Positions 43,992 through 55,517 of a stretch of DNA of 64,000 nt are shown piece by piece. Origin of the DNA: DATFDN01 sp963818725 (lineage in GTDB: Bacteria > Pseudomonadota > Alphaproteobacteria > Acetobacterales > Acetobacteraceae); NCBI GenBank assembly GCA_963818725.1, contig CAWFTU010000001.1, forward strand, positions 806,001-870,000. The letters are read 5' to 3'. The notes under the pieces were generated by a model. That model worked only from the letters and a program-made list of their open reading frames with translations. It ran no database searches and was not told the DNA's origin. Position 1 is the first letter of the stretch. Each line of letters begins with the position of its first letter. A program made the position numbers and the translations under genes.

Positions 43992-45194
43992 TCACGCGTC
44001 CGACCGTCCCAGAATGGTGCGCGCGCCTGTCAGCAAGGCGGCGGCGAATGTGGCGCACCAGACCAGGAAAGCGATCCAGAAAAAGGCGCGGGCCAACGGA
44101 TGGAGGAAGCCGAGCCCATAGGCGGTCTCCAGCTCCAGCGTCGCCGCGCAATACATCCCGAGCGGGAAGGCCACGGACCAGAGCGTGACGGCATAACCCA
44201 GCTTGCCGAGGCGGGTCAGGAGCTTCCAGGCGAATAGCACCACGAGCAGCGGGATCCAGAACGTCGCGTCAGCCCAGAACACGATCACCAGCGGCGAGAG
44301 CAGGTCGCCCAGCGCAAAGGCGCCGATGGTGAGCCCAGGAATGGCCATCAGCCTGCCGCCGGCGAGGACGGTGATCGCCGCCGAGCCCTCATTGATCCAC
44401 CACGGGCCGGTCAAGTCCTCGGGCGGCATGGGAACGAAGGTAAAGCGGAACAGCACGATCGCGCCCAGCAGCAGATAGCAGATGCAGCCGAGCAGCACCC
44501 AGGCGTAGCAAACGAAGGCAAGGCCGGGCGGGCCACCATGCGCCCTCAACACATCCGCCCCTAAGGAAGCCACCGCCTGAGTTGCCACCACCAACAGCAT
44601 CCATTGGCCGGAAAGCCCGCTCTCCAGCGGCGGCTTGCCACGGCCCTCGGTCACGCCGGCGAGGAAGCCGTATTGGACAATCCACCAGAGCGCGATGGAG
44701 AGCGCGAACAGCGGGATGACCACCCAAGTGGCAAGCTGAAAAGCGCCGAAGTCGCTGCCGAGCACCGCGGTGCCCGCCACCAGGGTCAGGTATCCCGGCC
44801 CGGTCTCGTGACGGGAGAGGTTGCGGGCGAGCCCGCGCGGGTCCAGCACGGCGCGGACGAAGCCCGCCAGCCACAGCAGCAGCCAAGCGCCCATGTTCGT
44901 CGCGAACAGGGCCCAGCCGATTTGTGGCCACCCGATCTGCAGCGCGTCGATCGCGATGATGCCGGTCGCCATGACCATCGCGAAGGTGTTTGGGAACAAG
45001 GTCGAGAACTGCCGCGCCAGCGATGGGGTCGATGGCGGTGGAAGCTCCGCTCCAATCTCGTGGCGAGGCGGCGCCGTCCGGCTGCGAACGGCCTCCGAGG
45101 CCAGCACCACACCCGCGACGCTGGCCACCATGGTCAGTGCCCAGCGCAGGGAGTCCAAGCCGCCCCATGGCTGACGCCGTCGTTGTTTCCGCAC
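43992..45194 (-). CDS. TDT/SLAC1-family transporter (tellurite-resistance/dicarboxylate type)
   Basis: Integral membrane protein with about ten hydrophobic segments. LFPNTFAMVMATGIIAIDAL (near 65) is the conserved first transmembrane 'MGTG-like' segment, and GSAAITVLAGGRLMAIPGLT and LWSVAFPLGMYCAATLELE match later family blocks. Members include TehA, Mae1 and SLAC1. The start is uncertain: GTG 45194 gives the longest frame, ATG 45131 removes a poorly conserved leader. Divergent from alaS. Confidence 0.82.
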   Translation of the reverse strand: MRKQRRRQPWGGLDSLRWALTMVASVAGVVLASEAVRSRTAPPRHEIGAELPPPSTPSLARQFSTLFPNTFAMVMATGIIAIDALQIGWPQIGWALFATNMGAWLLLWLAGFVRAVLDPRGLARNLSRHETGPGYLTLVAGTAVLGSDFGAFQLATWVVIPLFALSIALWWIVQYGFLAGVTEGRGKPPLESGLSGQWMLLVVATQAVASLGADVLRAHGGPPGLAFVCYAWVLLGCICYLLLGAIVLFRFTFVPMPPEDLTGPWWINEGSAAITVLAGGRLMAIPGLTIGAFALGDLLSPLVIVFWADATFWIPLLVVLFAWKLLTRLGKLGYAVTLWSVAFPLGMYCAATLELETAYGLGFLHPLARAFFWIAFLVWCATFAAALLTGARTILGRSDA

Positions 45195-45322
45195 GCGCCC
45201 GCTCCCTGCTCACGCGCGTTGGGAACGGGGCGCGGGGCGCATCGTTGCGGGTCGCGCGGGTGACAGGGCAGCGAGGCTGGGCTAGTGCTTCGGCCGCCAA
45301 TCAGGACCATATCCGGGTTGCT

Positions 45323-47971
<2,649 letters not shown>

Positions 47972-47983
47972 TGCGGCTTCACT

Positions 47984-48068
47984 CCTCCCCCAACCCCCTC
48001 CCGCAAGGGGAGCGGGGCTTGCCGTACCGACTCCCCCTCCCCTTGCGGGAGGGGGCCGGGGGAGGGGG
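47984..48068. repeat. C-rich palindromic extragenic repeat, copy 2
   Basis: Same architecture as 31293-31378: CTCCCCCAACCCCCTCCCGC, AAGGGGAGCGGGG, then CCCCCTCCCCTTGCGGGAGG and GGGGGAGGGGG. Here it lies between the convergent ends of alaS (47971) and the hydrolase (48081), where its paired hairpins could serve as a bidirectional terminator. Confidence 0.8.
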
Positions 48069-48080
48069 TAGACGAGCGGC

Positions 48081-49211
48081 TCAGCCTGAATGAAGCAATT
48101 CTAGCAGCAAGCGGCTCACCGCGTCGGGCCGCTCCTGCTGCACCCAGTGCCCGGCGTGGTCGATCAGGTGGCAGCCCAGCATGTTCGTGCAGACCCTATC
48201 GCGCATGGCTTCGAGGTCGCCGGGCTTCTGGTAGGTGCCCCAGTCGCTCTTCCCGGCGATGAAGCATGACGGCACGTCGATCGTGCGGCCGGAAAAAATC
48301 TCAAGCTCGGGCGTGAACGCGTCGCTGGTGCGGCAGCGGTACCATTGCAGCCCGCCCTGGAAGCTGTTTCGTTCATATTCCGCGCTGTAGACGCGCAGCT
48401 CGTCCTCGGTCAGCCACCGGCAGGCCGCGATCTCGGCGGGCGAGGGCATGAACGGGGCCACCGTCTCCGCCATGCCCAAGTCCCGCTCCATGATGTAGTA
48501 GGTGGGCAGCTTGGCCAGCTCGCTTGCCGTCCAAGCCTGGAGCGGGAAGGGCCGGTTGCCAGGCCAGTCCGCGCTTTTGTAATGATAGTAGGCGCGCAGG
48601 AAGTCATGCACGCCCTGCTTGCAGCGCCACATGTTCCCGTTCGCCTCGCGCGTCGAATAATACCAGTGATAGTGCTTGCGCGGCGGGTCGAGCGCGGCGA
48701 GGGCGGCGTGAATGTCGTGCGGGACTCTGGGCGCTTGACCAAGCGTGGGTGGCCCCGCGAATGGGGCGCTCATCAGCGCCATCGAGCGGAACACGTCGGG
48801 ACGGATCAGTGCGCACCAGGCCGCGACGGCGGCGCCGAAGTCGTGACCGATGACGCCCGCGACCGAGCGGTAACCGAGCGCCGCGATCAGCCCCAGCGTG
48901 TCCCGCACCAAGTTCAGCAGCCGGAACGAGCCGAGATCGCCGTCATAGCCGCCATCCCAGCCGGTGGTCCGCCCATAGCCCCGCTGGTCCGGAGCGATCA
49001 CATGAAACCCCGCCTCGGCAAGCCTCGGCATCACCTTGCGCCAGCTATAGGCGAGTTCGGGAAAGCCATGGAGGAGCACGACACAGGGCCGCTCCTTGCC
49101 CTCGAAGCCCGCCTCCAGCACGTGCATCATCAGGCCGTTGATGTTGGGGATGAGGCGAGAGCGAATGCCGGGCGGGAGGGTGGCAGCGGGCAGCGAGCCG
49201 AGCGAGGGCAT
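48081..49211 (-). CDS. Epoxide hydrolase-like alpha/beta hydrolase
   Basis: Asp-nucleophile alpha/beta hydrolase of 376 residues. VVLLHGFPELAYSWRKVMPR supplies the HGFPE oxyanion loop, GVIGHDFGAAVAAWCALI the nucleophile, HYHWYYSTREANGN and LQWYRCRTS the lid tyrosines, and LIDHAGHWVQQERPDAVS the catalytic His. A central extension (residues 180-250) is longer than in the 23667 paralogue. AAGGAG lies six bases upstream of ATG 49211 but directly abuts ATG 49217, so 49211 is chosen. Bases 49212-49480 show nothing else certain. Confidence 0.83.
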   Translation of the reverse strand: MPSLGSLPAATLPPGIRSRLIPNINGLMMHVLEAGFEGKERPCVVLLHGFPELAYSWRKVMPRLAEAGFHVIAPDQRGYGRTTGWDGGYDGDLGSFRLLNLVRDTLGLIAALGYRSVAGVIGHDFGAAVAAWCALIRPDVFRSMALMSAPFAGPPTLGQAPRVPHDIHAALAALDPPRKHYHWYYSTREANGNMWRCKQGVHDFLRAYYHYKSADWPGNRPFPLQAWTASELAKLPTYYIMERDLGMAETVAPFMPSPAEIAACRWLTEDELRVYSAEYERNSFQGGLQWYRCRTSDAFTPELEIFSGRTIDVPSCFIAGKSDWGTYQKPGDLEAMRDRVCTNMLGCHLIDHAGHWVQQERPDAVSRLLLELLHSG

Positions 49212-49480
49212 GGTCATCTCCTTGTTGATTCCAACCGGCTATGGACAGCGTGGTTTGAAGTTAGCCGGGTCGGCGTTCCCGAGCACGCCCAATGTAGCCG
49301 GTGCCAGGAACTCGCTTTCCGATCTGGACCGGGAGATCGTTGCAGGTGTCGAAAGGCATCTGCGCAAGCGCACGGCTGATTGTTCTTTCAGAAGAGATGA
49401 AACGAGAGCTGCTTGACGCAATTGCCGTTTCGGCGGATAAGATTGGACGAACGGCCCTGATGCCGAGGGAGGAGTGGCCC

Positions 49481-50701
49481 ATGATCGATGCTCCACGGCG
49501 GCTGTCCCGTCGCATGCTGATCGGCTCCGCGGCACTTGCCGGGGCTTTTCCAACCTTGGTGCGGGCGCAGGCTCCTGCCATTCGGATCGGCGTGCTCAAT
49601 GACCAGTCCGGACTGTACGCCGATTTTGGCGGACCTACGTCCGTCGTGGCGGCGCGGATGGCCGTCGAGGATTACGGCGGAAAGGCGCTAGGGCGGAAGG
49701 TGGAGGTCATTGCTGCCGACCATCAGAACAAGCCCGACGTTGCCACGGCGATCGCGCGATCCTGGTTTGACAGGGAGGATGTCACGGCCATTGCGGACCT
49801 CACCAACTCGGCCGTGGCGCTCGCGGTTCAGCATCTCGCCCGTGAGCGGGGCAAGATCACACTGCTCACGGGACCCGCGACAACCCGGCTGACCAACGAG
49901 GAATGCTCACCGACCGGTTTCCACTGGGTCTTCGACACCTATTCGCAGGCGACCGGCACGGCGCGCGCTCTGCTGGCGGAAGGCGGCAAGACCTGGTTCC
50001 TGTTGGTCGCCGATTACGCGTTTGGCCACCAGATGGCGCTCGACCTGCGATCCGTGATCTCGGCCAACGGCGATCAGGTGCTCGGCGAGGTCAAGCATCC
50101 GCTCGGCACATCAGACTTCTCATCCTACCTTGTCCAGGCCCGCGCCTCGAACGCGCAAATCATCGGTCTCGCGAATGGCGGCGACGACACCGTGAACGCG
50201 ATCAAGCAAGCCGCGGAGTTCGGCCTTGCTCGTGGCGGCCAGAAGCTGGCGGGCCTTGTCATCGTGATCAGCATTGTGCATGCGCTCGGGCTGCAAACGG
50301 CGCAAGGGCTGGTTTTCACGACGGCGTTCTATTGGAATCTCGATGACAGGTCACGGAACTGGGCCAGGCGCTTTTTGGCACGAACCGGCCGGATGCCGGG
50401 TATGGTGCAGGCCGGGACCTACTCGGCGGTCATGCATTACCTGAAGGCACTCGACGCCGCGAACAGCGACGACGGCCCAACCGTCGCGGCCAGGATGCGC
50501 GCCATGCCCGTCGATGACTTCTTCGCCCAGGGCCGCATCCGCGCCGATGGGCGGCTGGTGCATGACTTTCTACTCGCCGAGGTCAAATCGCCAAGCGAGT
50601 CCGCAGGGCCGTGGGACCTTTGCAAGATTCGCCGGCGCATCCCAGGCGAAGAAGCGGCCCTGCCGCTGGCGCAGAGCAAGTGCCCACTCGTGAGGGCATA
50701 G
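49481..50701 (+). CDS. ABC transporter substrate-binding protein, branched-chain amino acid/amide type (orphan)
   Basis: Type I periplasmic binding protein of 406 residues with a twin-arginine-like leader (RRLSRRMLIGSAALAGAFPT, cleavage at VRA-Q). IRIGVLNDQSGLYADFGGPT and GRKVEVIAADHQNKPDVATA are the standard first blocks; SYLVQARASNAQIIGLANGG follows. AGGAG lies six bases before the ATG. No permease or ATPase genes adjoin it, so partners must be elsewhere. The last 25 residues are atypical. Confidence 0.85.
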   Translation: MIDAPRRLSRRMLIGSAALAGAFPTLVRAQAPAIRIGVLNDQSGLYADFGGPTSVVAARMAVEDYGGKALGRKVEVIAADHQNKPDVATAIARSWFDREDVTAIADLTNSAVALAVQHLARERGKITLLTGPATTRLTNEECSPTGFHWVFDTYSQATGTARALLAEGGKTWFLLVADYAFGHQMALDLRSVISANGDQVLGEVKHPLGTSDFSSYLVQARASNAQIIGLANGGDDTVNAIKQAAEFGLARGGQKLAGLVIVISIVHALGLQTAQGLVFTTAFYWNLDDRSRNWARRFLARTGRMPGMVQAGTYSAVMHYLKALDAANSDDGPTVAARMRAMPVDDFFAQGRIRADGRLVHDFLLAEVKSPSESAGPWDLCKIRRRIPGEEAALPLAQSKCPLVRA

Positions 50702-50806
50702 GCGAGGGCGGGTTCCGCTCGTGCTCCGAACGCTCCGCGCGGTGAGGGAACTGCCCTGTCGCCCGTGAGGAACGTCAATCACGTGGTTTCAACTCCAGAA
50801 CGGAAC

Positions 50807-50842
50807 TGGACAAATGGCCAGAGGACAGCCATAATGGGTCCA
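50807..50842 (+). promoter_or_regulatory. Sigma-70-type promoter giving a near-leaderless antitoxin transcript
   Basis: TGGACA (50807-50812) and CATAAT (50830-50835) each match the -35/-10 consensus at five of six positions with the ideal 17-base spacer. Transcription would start about seven bases on, at or next to the A of the antitoxin ATG (50842), so the mRNA would be leaderless; indeed no ribosome-binding site precedes that ATG. Confidence 0.65.
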
Positions 50843-51096
50843 TGAGCACCCATAGCGTGGCCGAAGCCAAGAACCAGCTTTCCGATTTGATCGATCGTGC
50901 CCTCTCCGGGGAAGGCGTGATTATCACCCGCCACGGCCGGCCTGTCGTGGAGCTGAGACCGGTTCAGCCACCGCCTCGCCCTGTCTCAGCCAGCGATCTG
51001 GATTGGCTCGCGGCTCATCGGGTCGGCACCCAGCCCGTCTATCCAGATACTGGCGAACTGGTCAGCCAAATGCGCGATGAAGACGACGACCGGTGA
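50842..51096 (+). CDS. Type II antitoxin, Phd/YefM family
   Basis: An 84-residue antitoxin: STHSVAEAKNQLSDLIDRAL and GEGVIITRHGRPVVELRPV are the Phd/YefM DNA-binding fold; the C-terminal half (SDLDWLAAHRVGTQPVYPDT) should wrap around the toxin. It overlaps the toxin gene by four bases (GTGA), the usual coupling. It probably represses its own promoter with the toxin as co-repressor. Confidence 0.9.
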   Translation: MSTHSVAEAKNQLSDLIDRALSGEGVIITRHGRPVVELRPVQPPPRPVSASDLDWLAAHRVGTQPVYPDTGELVSQMRDEDDDR

Positions 51097-51515
51097 TAAC
51101 CTACCTGGACGCGAGTGTCCTTATCGCCTTGTTCATCACGGACACGCTGACCGATCAGGCGGATGAATTCCTGCGTGCGAAAACGCCCTTGTTGGTTATT
51201 AGCGATTTTGCCGCGGCTGAGTGTGCCTCCGCGATCGGGCGGCGGGTGCGGACAGGGCAACTGACGGCCAAGGAGGCACGGACGGTCTTCGTGTCCCTGG
51301 ACGCCTGGGCCGCCCGCGCAACGCGGCGCGTGGAAGCGACTTCCGCCGATGTGCGAGCGGCCGAGGGGTACTTGCGGCGCCTCGACCTGACGCTCAGAAC
51401 GCCGGATGCGCTCAACATCGCCATTGCCCAGCGCATTGGCGCGACGCTGGCCACGTTTGATAAGAGAATGGCTGCCAGCGCGCGCGCCCTCGGAACGGAT
51501 CTGGCTCCTCTCTAG
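51093..51515 (+). CDS. PIN-domain toxin, VapC type
   Basis: PIN-domain ribonuclease toxin of 140 residues, likely cutting tRNA or rRNA. MITYLDASVLIALFITDTLT holds the first acidic residue, DFAAAECASAIGRRVRTGQL the Glu, and LRTPDALNIAIAQRIGATLA with TFDKRM the remaining acidic residues. Start is GTG at 51093 inside the antitoxin stop. All catalytic positions appear present. Confidence 0.9.
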   Translation: MITYLDASVLIALFITDTLTDQADEFLRAKTPLLVISDFAAAECASAIGRRVRTGQLTAKEARTVFVSLDAWAARATRRVEATSADVRAAEGYLRRLDLTLRTPDALNIAIAQRIGATLATFDKRMAASARALGTDLAPL

Positions 51516-51580
51516 ACGGCTGAATGCCTCCGGACCACTGTGCCCGATCCTGACCGACAGGGACGGGGGTGTATGGGGTA

Positions 51581-52924
51581 TCAAAACGCGACTCTGAACT
51601 TGATGTCCGGGATTGCCGTGAAGTCGCTTCGCGGGTTGAAGGACGGGTCGAAGATCAGCTGGATGCCCGGCGTCACTGTGCTGTTCGGCGTCATCGCGAG
51701 GTTCCAGTAGGTTTCCACGCCCCACTGGTCGCGCTGCCCGCTGCCAGGAAAGATGTTCTTGAACGGCCGCGACCACATGCCCGCCACGGCGACCTCGCCG
51801 AGGATGCCGAAGGGGCGCAGCAGCGCCGCGCCCGCCACCGCGGTATCACCGGAAAAGGTCGTGGAGATGCCGCCGCCGCGCGCCGTGTTGTAGGTGTAGG
51901 CGGCAAAGCCAACGATCCGCTCCCACTGCTTTTCGCCAAGTATCTTGAACCCTCCACCAGCCTCGTTCGGAGTTGTGTTCGGAGAAAAGATGCTGCGCGT
52001 GCCGGCGTGAAACACGTCCAGGGCGAGCTGGTCGTATTCGCCGTTCTCACGCCACTGTTTCCCGAACTCGACTCCAGCGAAGAGTTGGTCTACCCGGAGA
52101 TGCGACCAGTTGAGGCTCCCCTGGCTCGGGTTGCCGTTCATGTCGTTCAGCACCCCGTTCACAAAGAGCCCGCTGCCCGCAAGGGGCCGCCAGCGGAAGG
52201 AAAGACCCGCGCCGAAGGCCGGATACGGAATCGTTTCGGAAAATGCGAGCGGGCTCGCGGTAAAGCTGGTGCGCGCGTCCTTGAAACGGAACGTGTTGAT
52301 GGTCGTCTGCGGGCCCTGGTTGCCGAAGCGGAAGCTGAAGCTCGGTCCGATCTTCTGGTCCCAGAACAGGTCCTCGATCTCGAAGCGGCTCTTCCAGGAG
52401 GTAAACTCGTATGCCGACCAGGCCGAGCCGAGATACGCCGGTCCAAACGGCGCGGGCCACGGGTTGTCGCCGATGGGGCCGCGCCAGGCCCCGCGCACGA
52501 CCAGCGAGCCCTCATAGTCGCCGCCCCGGTCGAGCGGCGTCCAGGTCACGCCGGTCGCGGCCCAGCCGCCGATCGCCCAGTGCTGCCGGACGTTAGGAAG
52601 TGTCTGCGTGGCATACTGGCTTAGCTGCTGATAGCTGAATGCATACGTCAGACCGTACTGATCATAGAGGCGCTGCCGGAATGCCAGCCGCGCCGCCTCC
52701 CCGGGCAAGCCCAGGCCGGGAAACAACACGTTGCGCGGCTCGGGAAGCAGCGCCTCCGGCTGGCCCTGGTCGGGATCGTACAGGGCGTCTGGACCAGGAA
52801 GCCCCTCGACGAACGGGTCGTTATAGACAAGCTGCGCCCGCGCCGCGGTCGTCAGCGACGCCGCAAGCAACAGCACAGCCGCGCAAGCGCCGATCGGCGC
52901 CAGCACACTCTTCGTTCCCCACAT
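51581..52924 (-). CDS. Carbohydrate-selective porin, OprB family
   Basis: Outer-membrane beta-barrel of 447 residues with a 30-residue signal peptide (MWGTKSVLAPIGACAAVLLL, cleavage at ARA-Q). LTYAFSYQQLSQYATQTL, GGDYEGSLVVRGAW and EIEDLFWDQKIGPSFSFRFG show the alternating pattern; WGVETYWNLAMTPNSTVTPG and IQLIFDPSFNP near the end match the OprB C-terminus, which ends in Phe. It follows the second CoA-transferase gene by 20 bases in the same direction. Confidence 0.85.
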   Translation of the reverse strand: MWGTKSVLAPIGACAAVLLLAASLTTAARAQLVYNDPFVEGLPGPDALYDPDQGQPEALLPEPRNVLFPGLGLPGEAARLAFRQRLYDQYGLTYAFSYQQLSQYATQTLPNVRQHWAIGGWAATGVTWTPLDRGGDYEGSLVVRGAWRGPIGDNPWPAPFGPAYLGSAWSAYEFTSWKSRFEIEDLFWDQKIGPSFSFRFGNQGPQTTINTFRFKDARTSFTASPLAFSETIPYPAFGAGLSFRWRPLAGSGLFVNGVLNDMNGNPSQGSLNWSHLRVDQLFAGVEFGKQWRENGEYDQLALDVFHAGTRSIFSPNTTPNEAGGGFKILGEKQWERIVGFAAYTYNTARGGGISTTFSGDTAVAGAALLRPFGILGEVAVAGMWSRPFKNIFPGSGQRDQWGVETYWNLAMTPNSTVTPGIQLIFDPSFNPRSDFTAIPDIKFRVAF

Positions 52925-52944
52925 CACGTTACCCGGAGCGTCGG

Positions 52945-55461
52945 TCAGCTCTTGGCCCACTCCGTACGTCCGACCGCCCCGCTGGCGATCAACCGTTGCA
53001 CCGCCTCGGGCCCGTAGCCGAGTTCGGCGAGGACCGCGGGCCCGTCGGCGCCGATACGCGAGGCTGCCTTCGGGCGGGGTTGCGCCTGTCCGTCGAAGGC
53101 GAACCAGGCTGGCGCGAAGCACTCGGTCGTCCAACCGTCGCTCTCGCGCGCCTCGAACTTCACGGTGGTCGTCGGGTGGTCGCGGTGGCGGTCAGCGAGC
53201 TCCTTGCAGGTCTGAACCAGCGCCGCCGGGATGCTCTGCCGCGTGCACCAGGCGAGCGCGTCCGCGCGGTTGCGCTCGCCCAGATCGGCCGTGATGTCGC
53301 GCGGCGCCTGCGCGAAGATCCAGCCGTCGCTCAGCCGATAGACGCGGGCGCCCTCCGTCATCCCGGTCGCAAGCTGGCCGCGCGCGCTGGGCGGCGGTTC
53401 GCTGCCGGGGCGCTGAAACAGGAGCTGGATCAGGGTCGCCGCATTGCAGAGCGACGTCTCCGCCCAGTCGCCAACGCCGTCGCCGCGCCGCTCCCGCGCG
53501 TACAGGGCAAGCACGCCGGAATAAGCGCCGAGGTAGCCGCAGAGGTAGTCCACCGCGGAGGCAATGCCGTGGAAGGTCGGCGTCTCGGCTCCGCCGAAGC
53601 GCATCATCACGCCGGTCGTGCCCTGGATGGACGGGTCGTAGCCCTTGTCATGATGGCGCGGGCCGTGCCGCTCGCCGCGCGTCGCGGTGATCTGCAGGCC
53701 GATCGCGCGCGGGTTGAGCTGTGCGAGCGACGCGGCGTCGATCCCGAGGCGCCCCATCTGGTCGTCCATCATGTTCGCCACCACGATGTCGGCGCGCCCG
53801 GCGACCTGGTGGATGATCCCGAGCCCGTCCGGCTTTCTCCGGTCCAGGATGATGCTGCGCTTGCCGACCGAATTTTCGCCCGACCACATGACATGAATTG
53901 TCGGCGCGTGCTGCGGGTCCATCACGTCCAGGCGGATCACGTCGGCGCCGAGTTCGACGAGCATGCGCGTGCAGCTCGGCCCGGCGAGGACGTTGGTCAT
54001 GTCCACGACCTTGTAGCCTTCGAGGGGAAGCTTCGCCTTGGCGCGGCCGGTGATCGGCGGCGGCGTTGCGGCGCTGTCCGGCAGCGCCTGCGCCGCGCGG
54101 CGCGCGACGAGAGGCGCGTAGGGCAGCGCGCTGCGCATCCACACCGATCGCCCAATCTGCACGTTCTCCGTCCCGGGGATCTCGACGAACACGCCGGCGG
54201 CGCGCGCATCCGCGTCGCGCTGCCATTCCTCCCAGGTCATGATGATGCTCGCCGCCGAGCCGTTCGCGGCGAGGAACCGCTCCCATTCCGCCGCGGTGCG
54301 GCTGGCGAAGGCCGGCTCCAGCAGGTCGGCAAGCGGCGAGGTGTACTTGAAGCCGAGCGAGAGGCTGTCGGCCAAGTTCCGGCGCATATCGGCGATATTG
54401 GCCGGATCGTACGGATTGACGAACACTGCGCCGGTTGCGAGCGCCTTGTCCCACAGTCCCACGGCCTCCAGCAACCTGCGCGACAACCGCGCGTTTGGGC
54501 CAGCCATGGGTAGGATCCACATTCCGTTGCGCGTGCGGTACGGCGTTGAGAATGGCGCGAAGCGCCGCTCCAGCCACATCTGCCGCTCCGGGTCGCGGAT
54601 CGCGTCCGCGACGAACGTGCGGAACTGCTCAGGCGACATCCCCGGCGGCAGGCCGCCGATGACGATCGGCTCGAGTTGCGTCGGCAGTCCCGTCGAGGTC
54701 ATAGAGAGTGCGCCGATCGCCGAAAGCCCGCCGGCGATGCGGCTCGCGATGAGTTCGCGCGCGAGGCCCGTGCGTTGCCGGTCCACCAGCGCCGCGACAG
54801 CCGCCACCGCGGCGTTGACGCCACAATAGACGGAGGGCAGCGGCACCGGCGTGTAGATCACCGGCCGGTTCAGGATGGGGCCGGAGACGCTCATGTTCGT
54901 GAAAAAGCCGCCGATCGCGTTGATGAGATCCTCGGAGCAGTCGTCCGGGAGATAGCCGTAGGCCTGGTCGCCCGGAAGCGCTGCCACGATCCGCACCAGC
55001 ACTTGATGCGGCGCGCGCGTCACTTGAGCGGCGCCGTCCACGATGACGATGTCCGCGGACGCGGAGTCGGCAGCGGCACCCGGGGGTACCACGATCTTTC
55101 CTCGGTCGAAGAAAGCGTCGTCCAGGCCGCCCGGCGTGGCCCCGGCGGCGCGTTCCACGAACACCTCAGCGCCTTGATCCGCGAGCAGCAGCCCGGCGAG
55201 GCGACCCGACAGCAGCGTGCTCCGCTCGATCACGCGCACGCCCTGCAATGGCGGCGTGCCGGGACGGACCTCCCGATGGCCCTGGGCCATCTGCGCGGCC
55301 GCGTCGGCGGTCGGGAGCAGCGTCCCCAGCGCGGCGGAAGCGGCCGCTACGCCGATCATTTGGATGGCGTCACGTCGGGTCGGGCCCGGCGCCGCGCTTT
55401 TTTTATCACTGAATTCCTGCGACGTGTCCGCACCACGATCGTCGGTCGTTTGTTCCGCCAT
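52945..55461 (-). CDS. Family III CoA-transferase (CaiB/BaiF), two-domain, with predicted Tat signal
   Basis: An 838-residue protein with two CoA-transferase III repeats. The first 60 residues contain PTRRDAIQMIGVAAASAALG (RR at 29-30) and a hydrophobic run ending ADAAA, which looks like a twin-arginine signal. The C-terminal repeat has YKVVDMTNVLAGPSCTRMLV, ADVIRLDVMDPQHAPT, DIVVANMMDDQMGRLG and ASAVDYLCGYLGAYSGVLAL, whose Asp fits the catalytic residue; in the N-terminal repeat the equivalent reads VYCGVNAAVAAV without Asp. Cytosolic relatives move CoA between carboxylic acids. Export would be unexpected because CoA is cytoplasmic. Confidence 0.8.
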   Translation of the reverse strand: MAEQTTDDRGADTSQEFSDKKSAAPGPTRRDAIQMIGVAAASAALGTLLPTADAAAQMAQGHREVRPGTPPLQGVRVIERSTLLSGRLAGLLLADQGAEVFVERAAGATPGGLDDAFFDRGKIVVPPGAAADSASADIVIVDGAAQVTRAPHQVLVRIVAALPGDQAYGYLPDDCSEDLINAIGGFFTNMSVSGPILNRPVIYTPVPLPSVYCGVNAAVAAVAALVDRQRTGLARELIASRIAGGLSAIGALSMTSTGLPTQLEPIVIGGLPPGMSPEQFRTFVADAIRDPERQMWLERRFAPFSTPYRTRNGMWILPMAGPNARLSRRLLEAVGLWDKALATGAVFVNPYDPANIADMRRNLADSLSLGFKYTSPLADLLEPAFASRTAAEWERFLAANGSAASIIMTWEEWQRDADARAAGVFVEIPGTENVQIGRSVWMRSALPYAPLVARRAAQALPDSAATPPPITGRAKAKLPLEGYKVVDMTNVLAGPSCTRMLVELGADVIRLDVMDPQHAPTIHVMWSGENSVGKRSIILDRRKPDGLGIIHQVAGRADIVVANMMDDQMGRLGIDAASLAQLNPRAIGLQITATRGERHGPRHHDKGYDPSIQGTTGVMMRFGGAETPTFHGIASAVDYLCGYLGAYSGVLALYARERRGDGVGDWAETSLCNAATLIQLLFQRPGSEPPPSARGQLATGMTEGARVYRLSDGWIFAQAPRDITADLGERNRADALAWCTRQSIPAALVQTCKELADRHRDHPTTTVKFEARESDGWTTECFAPAWFAFDGQAQPRPKAASRIGADGPAVLAELGYGPEAVQRLIASGAVGRTEWAKS

Positions 55462-55517
55462 GTATCGCGCTCCTCTGCCCCGTTGCCACGCCGCGGGGCC
55501 GCCTTTATCTCAAGCCT

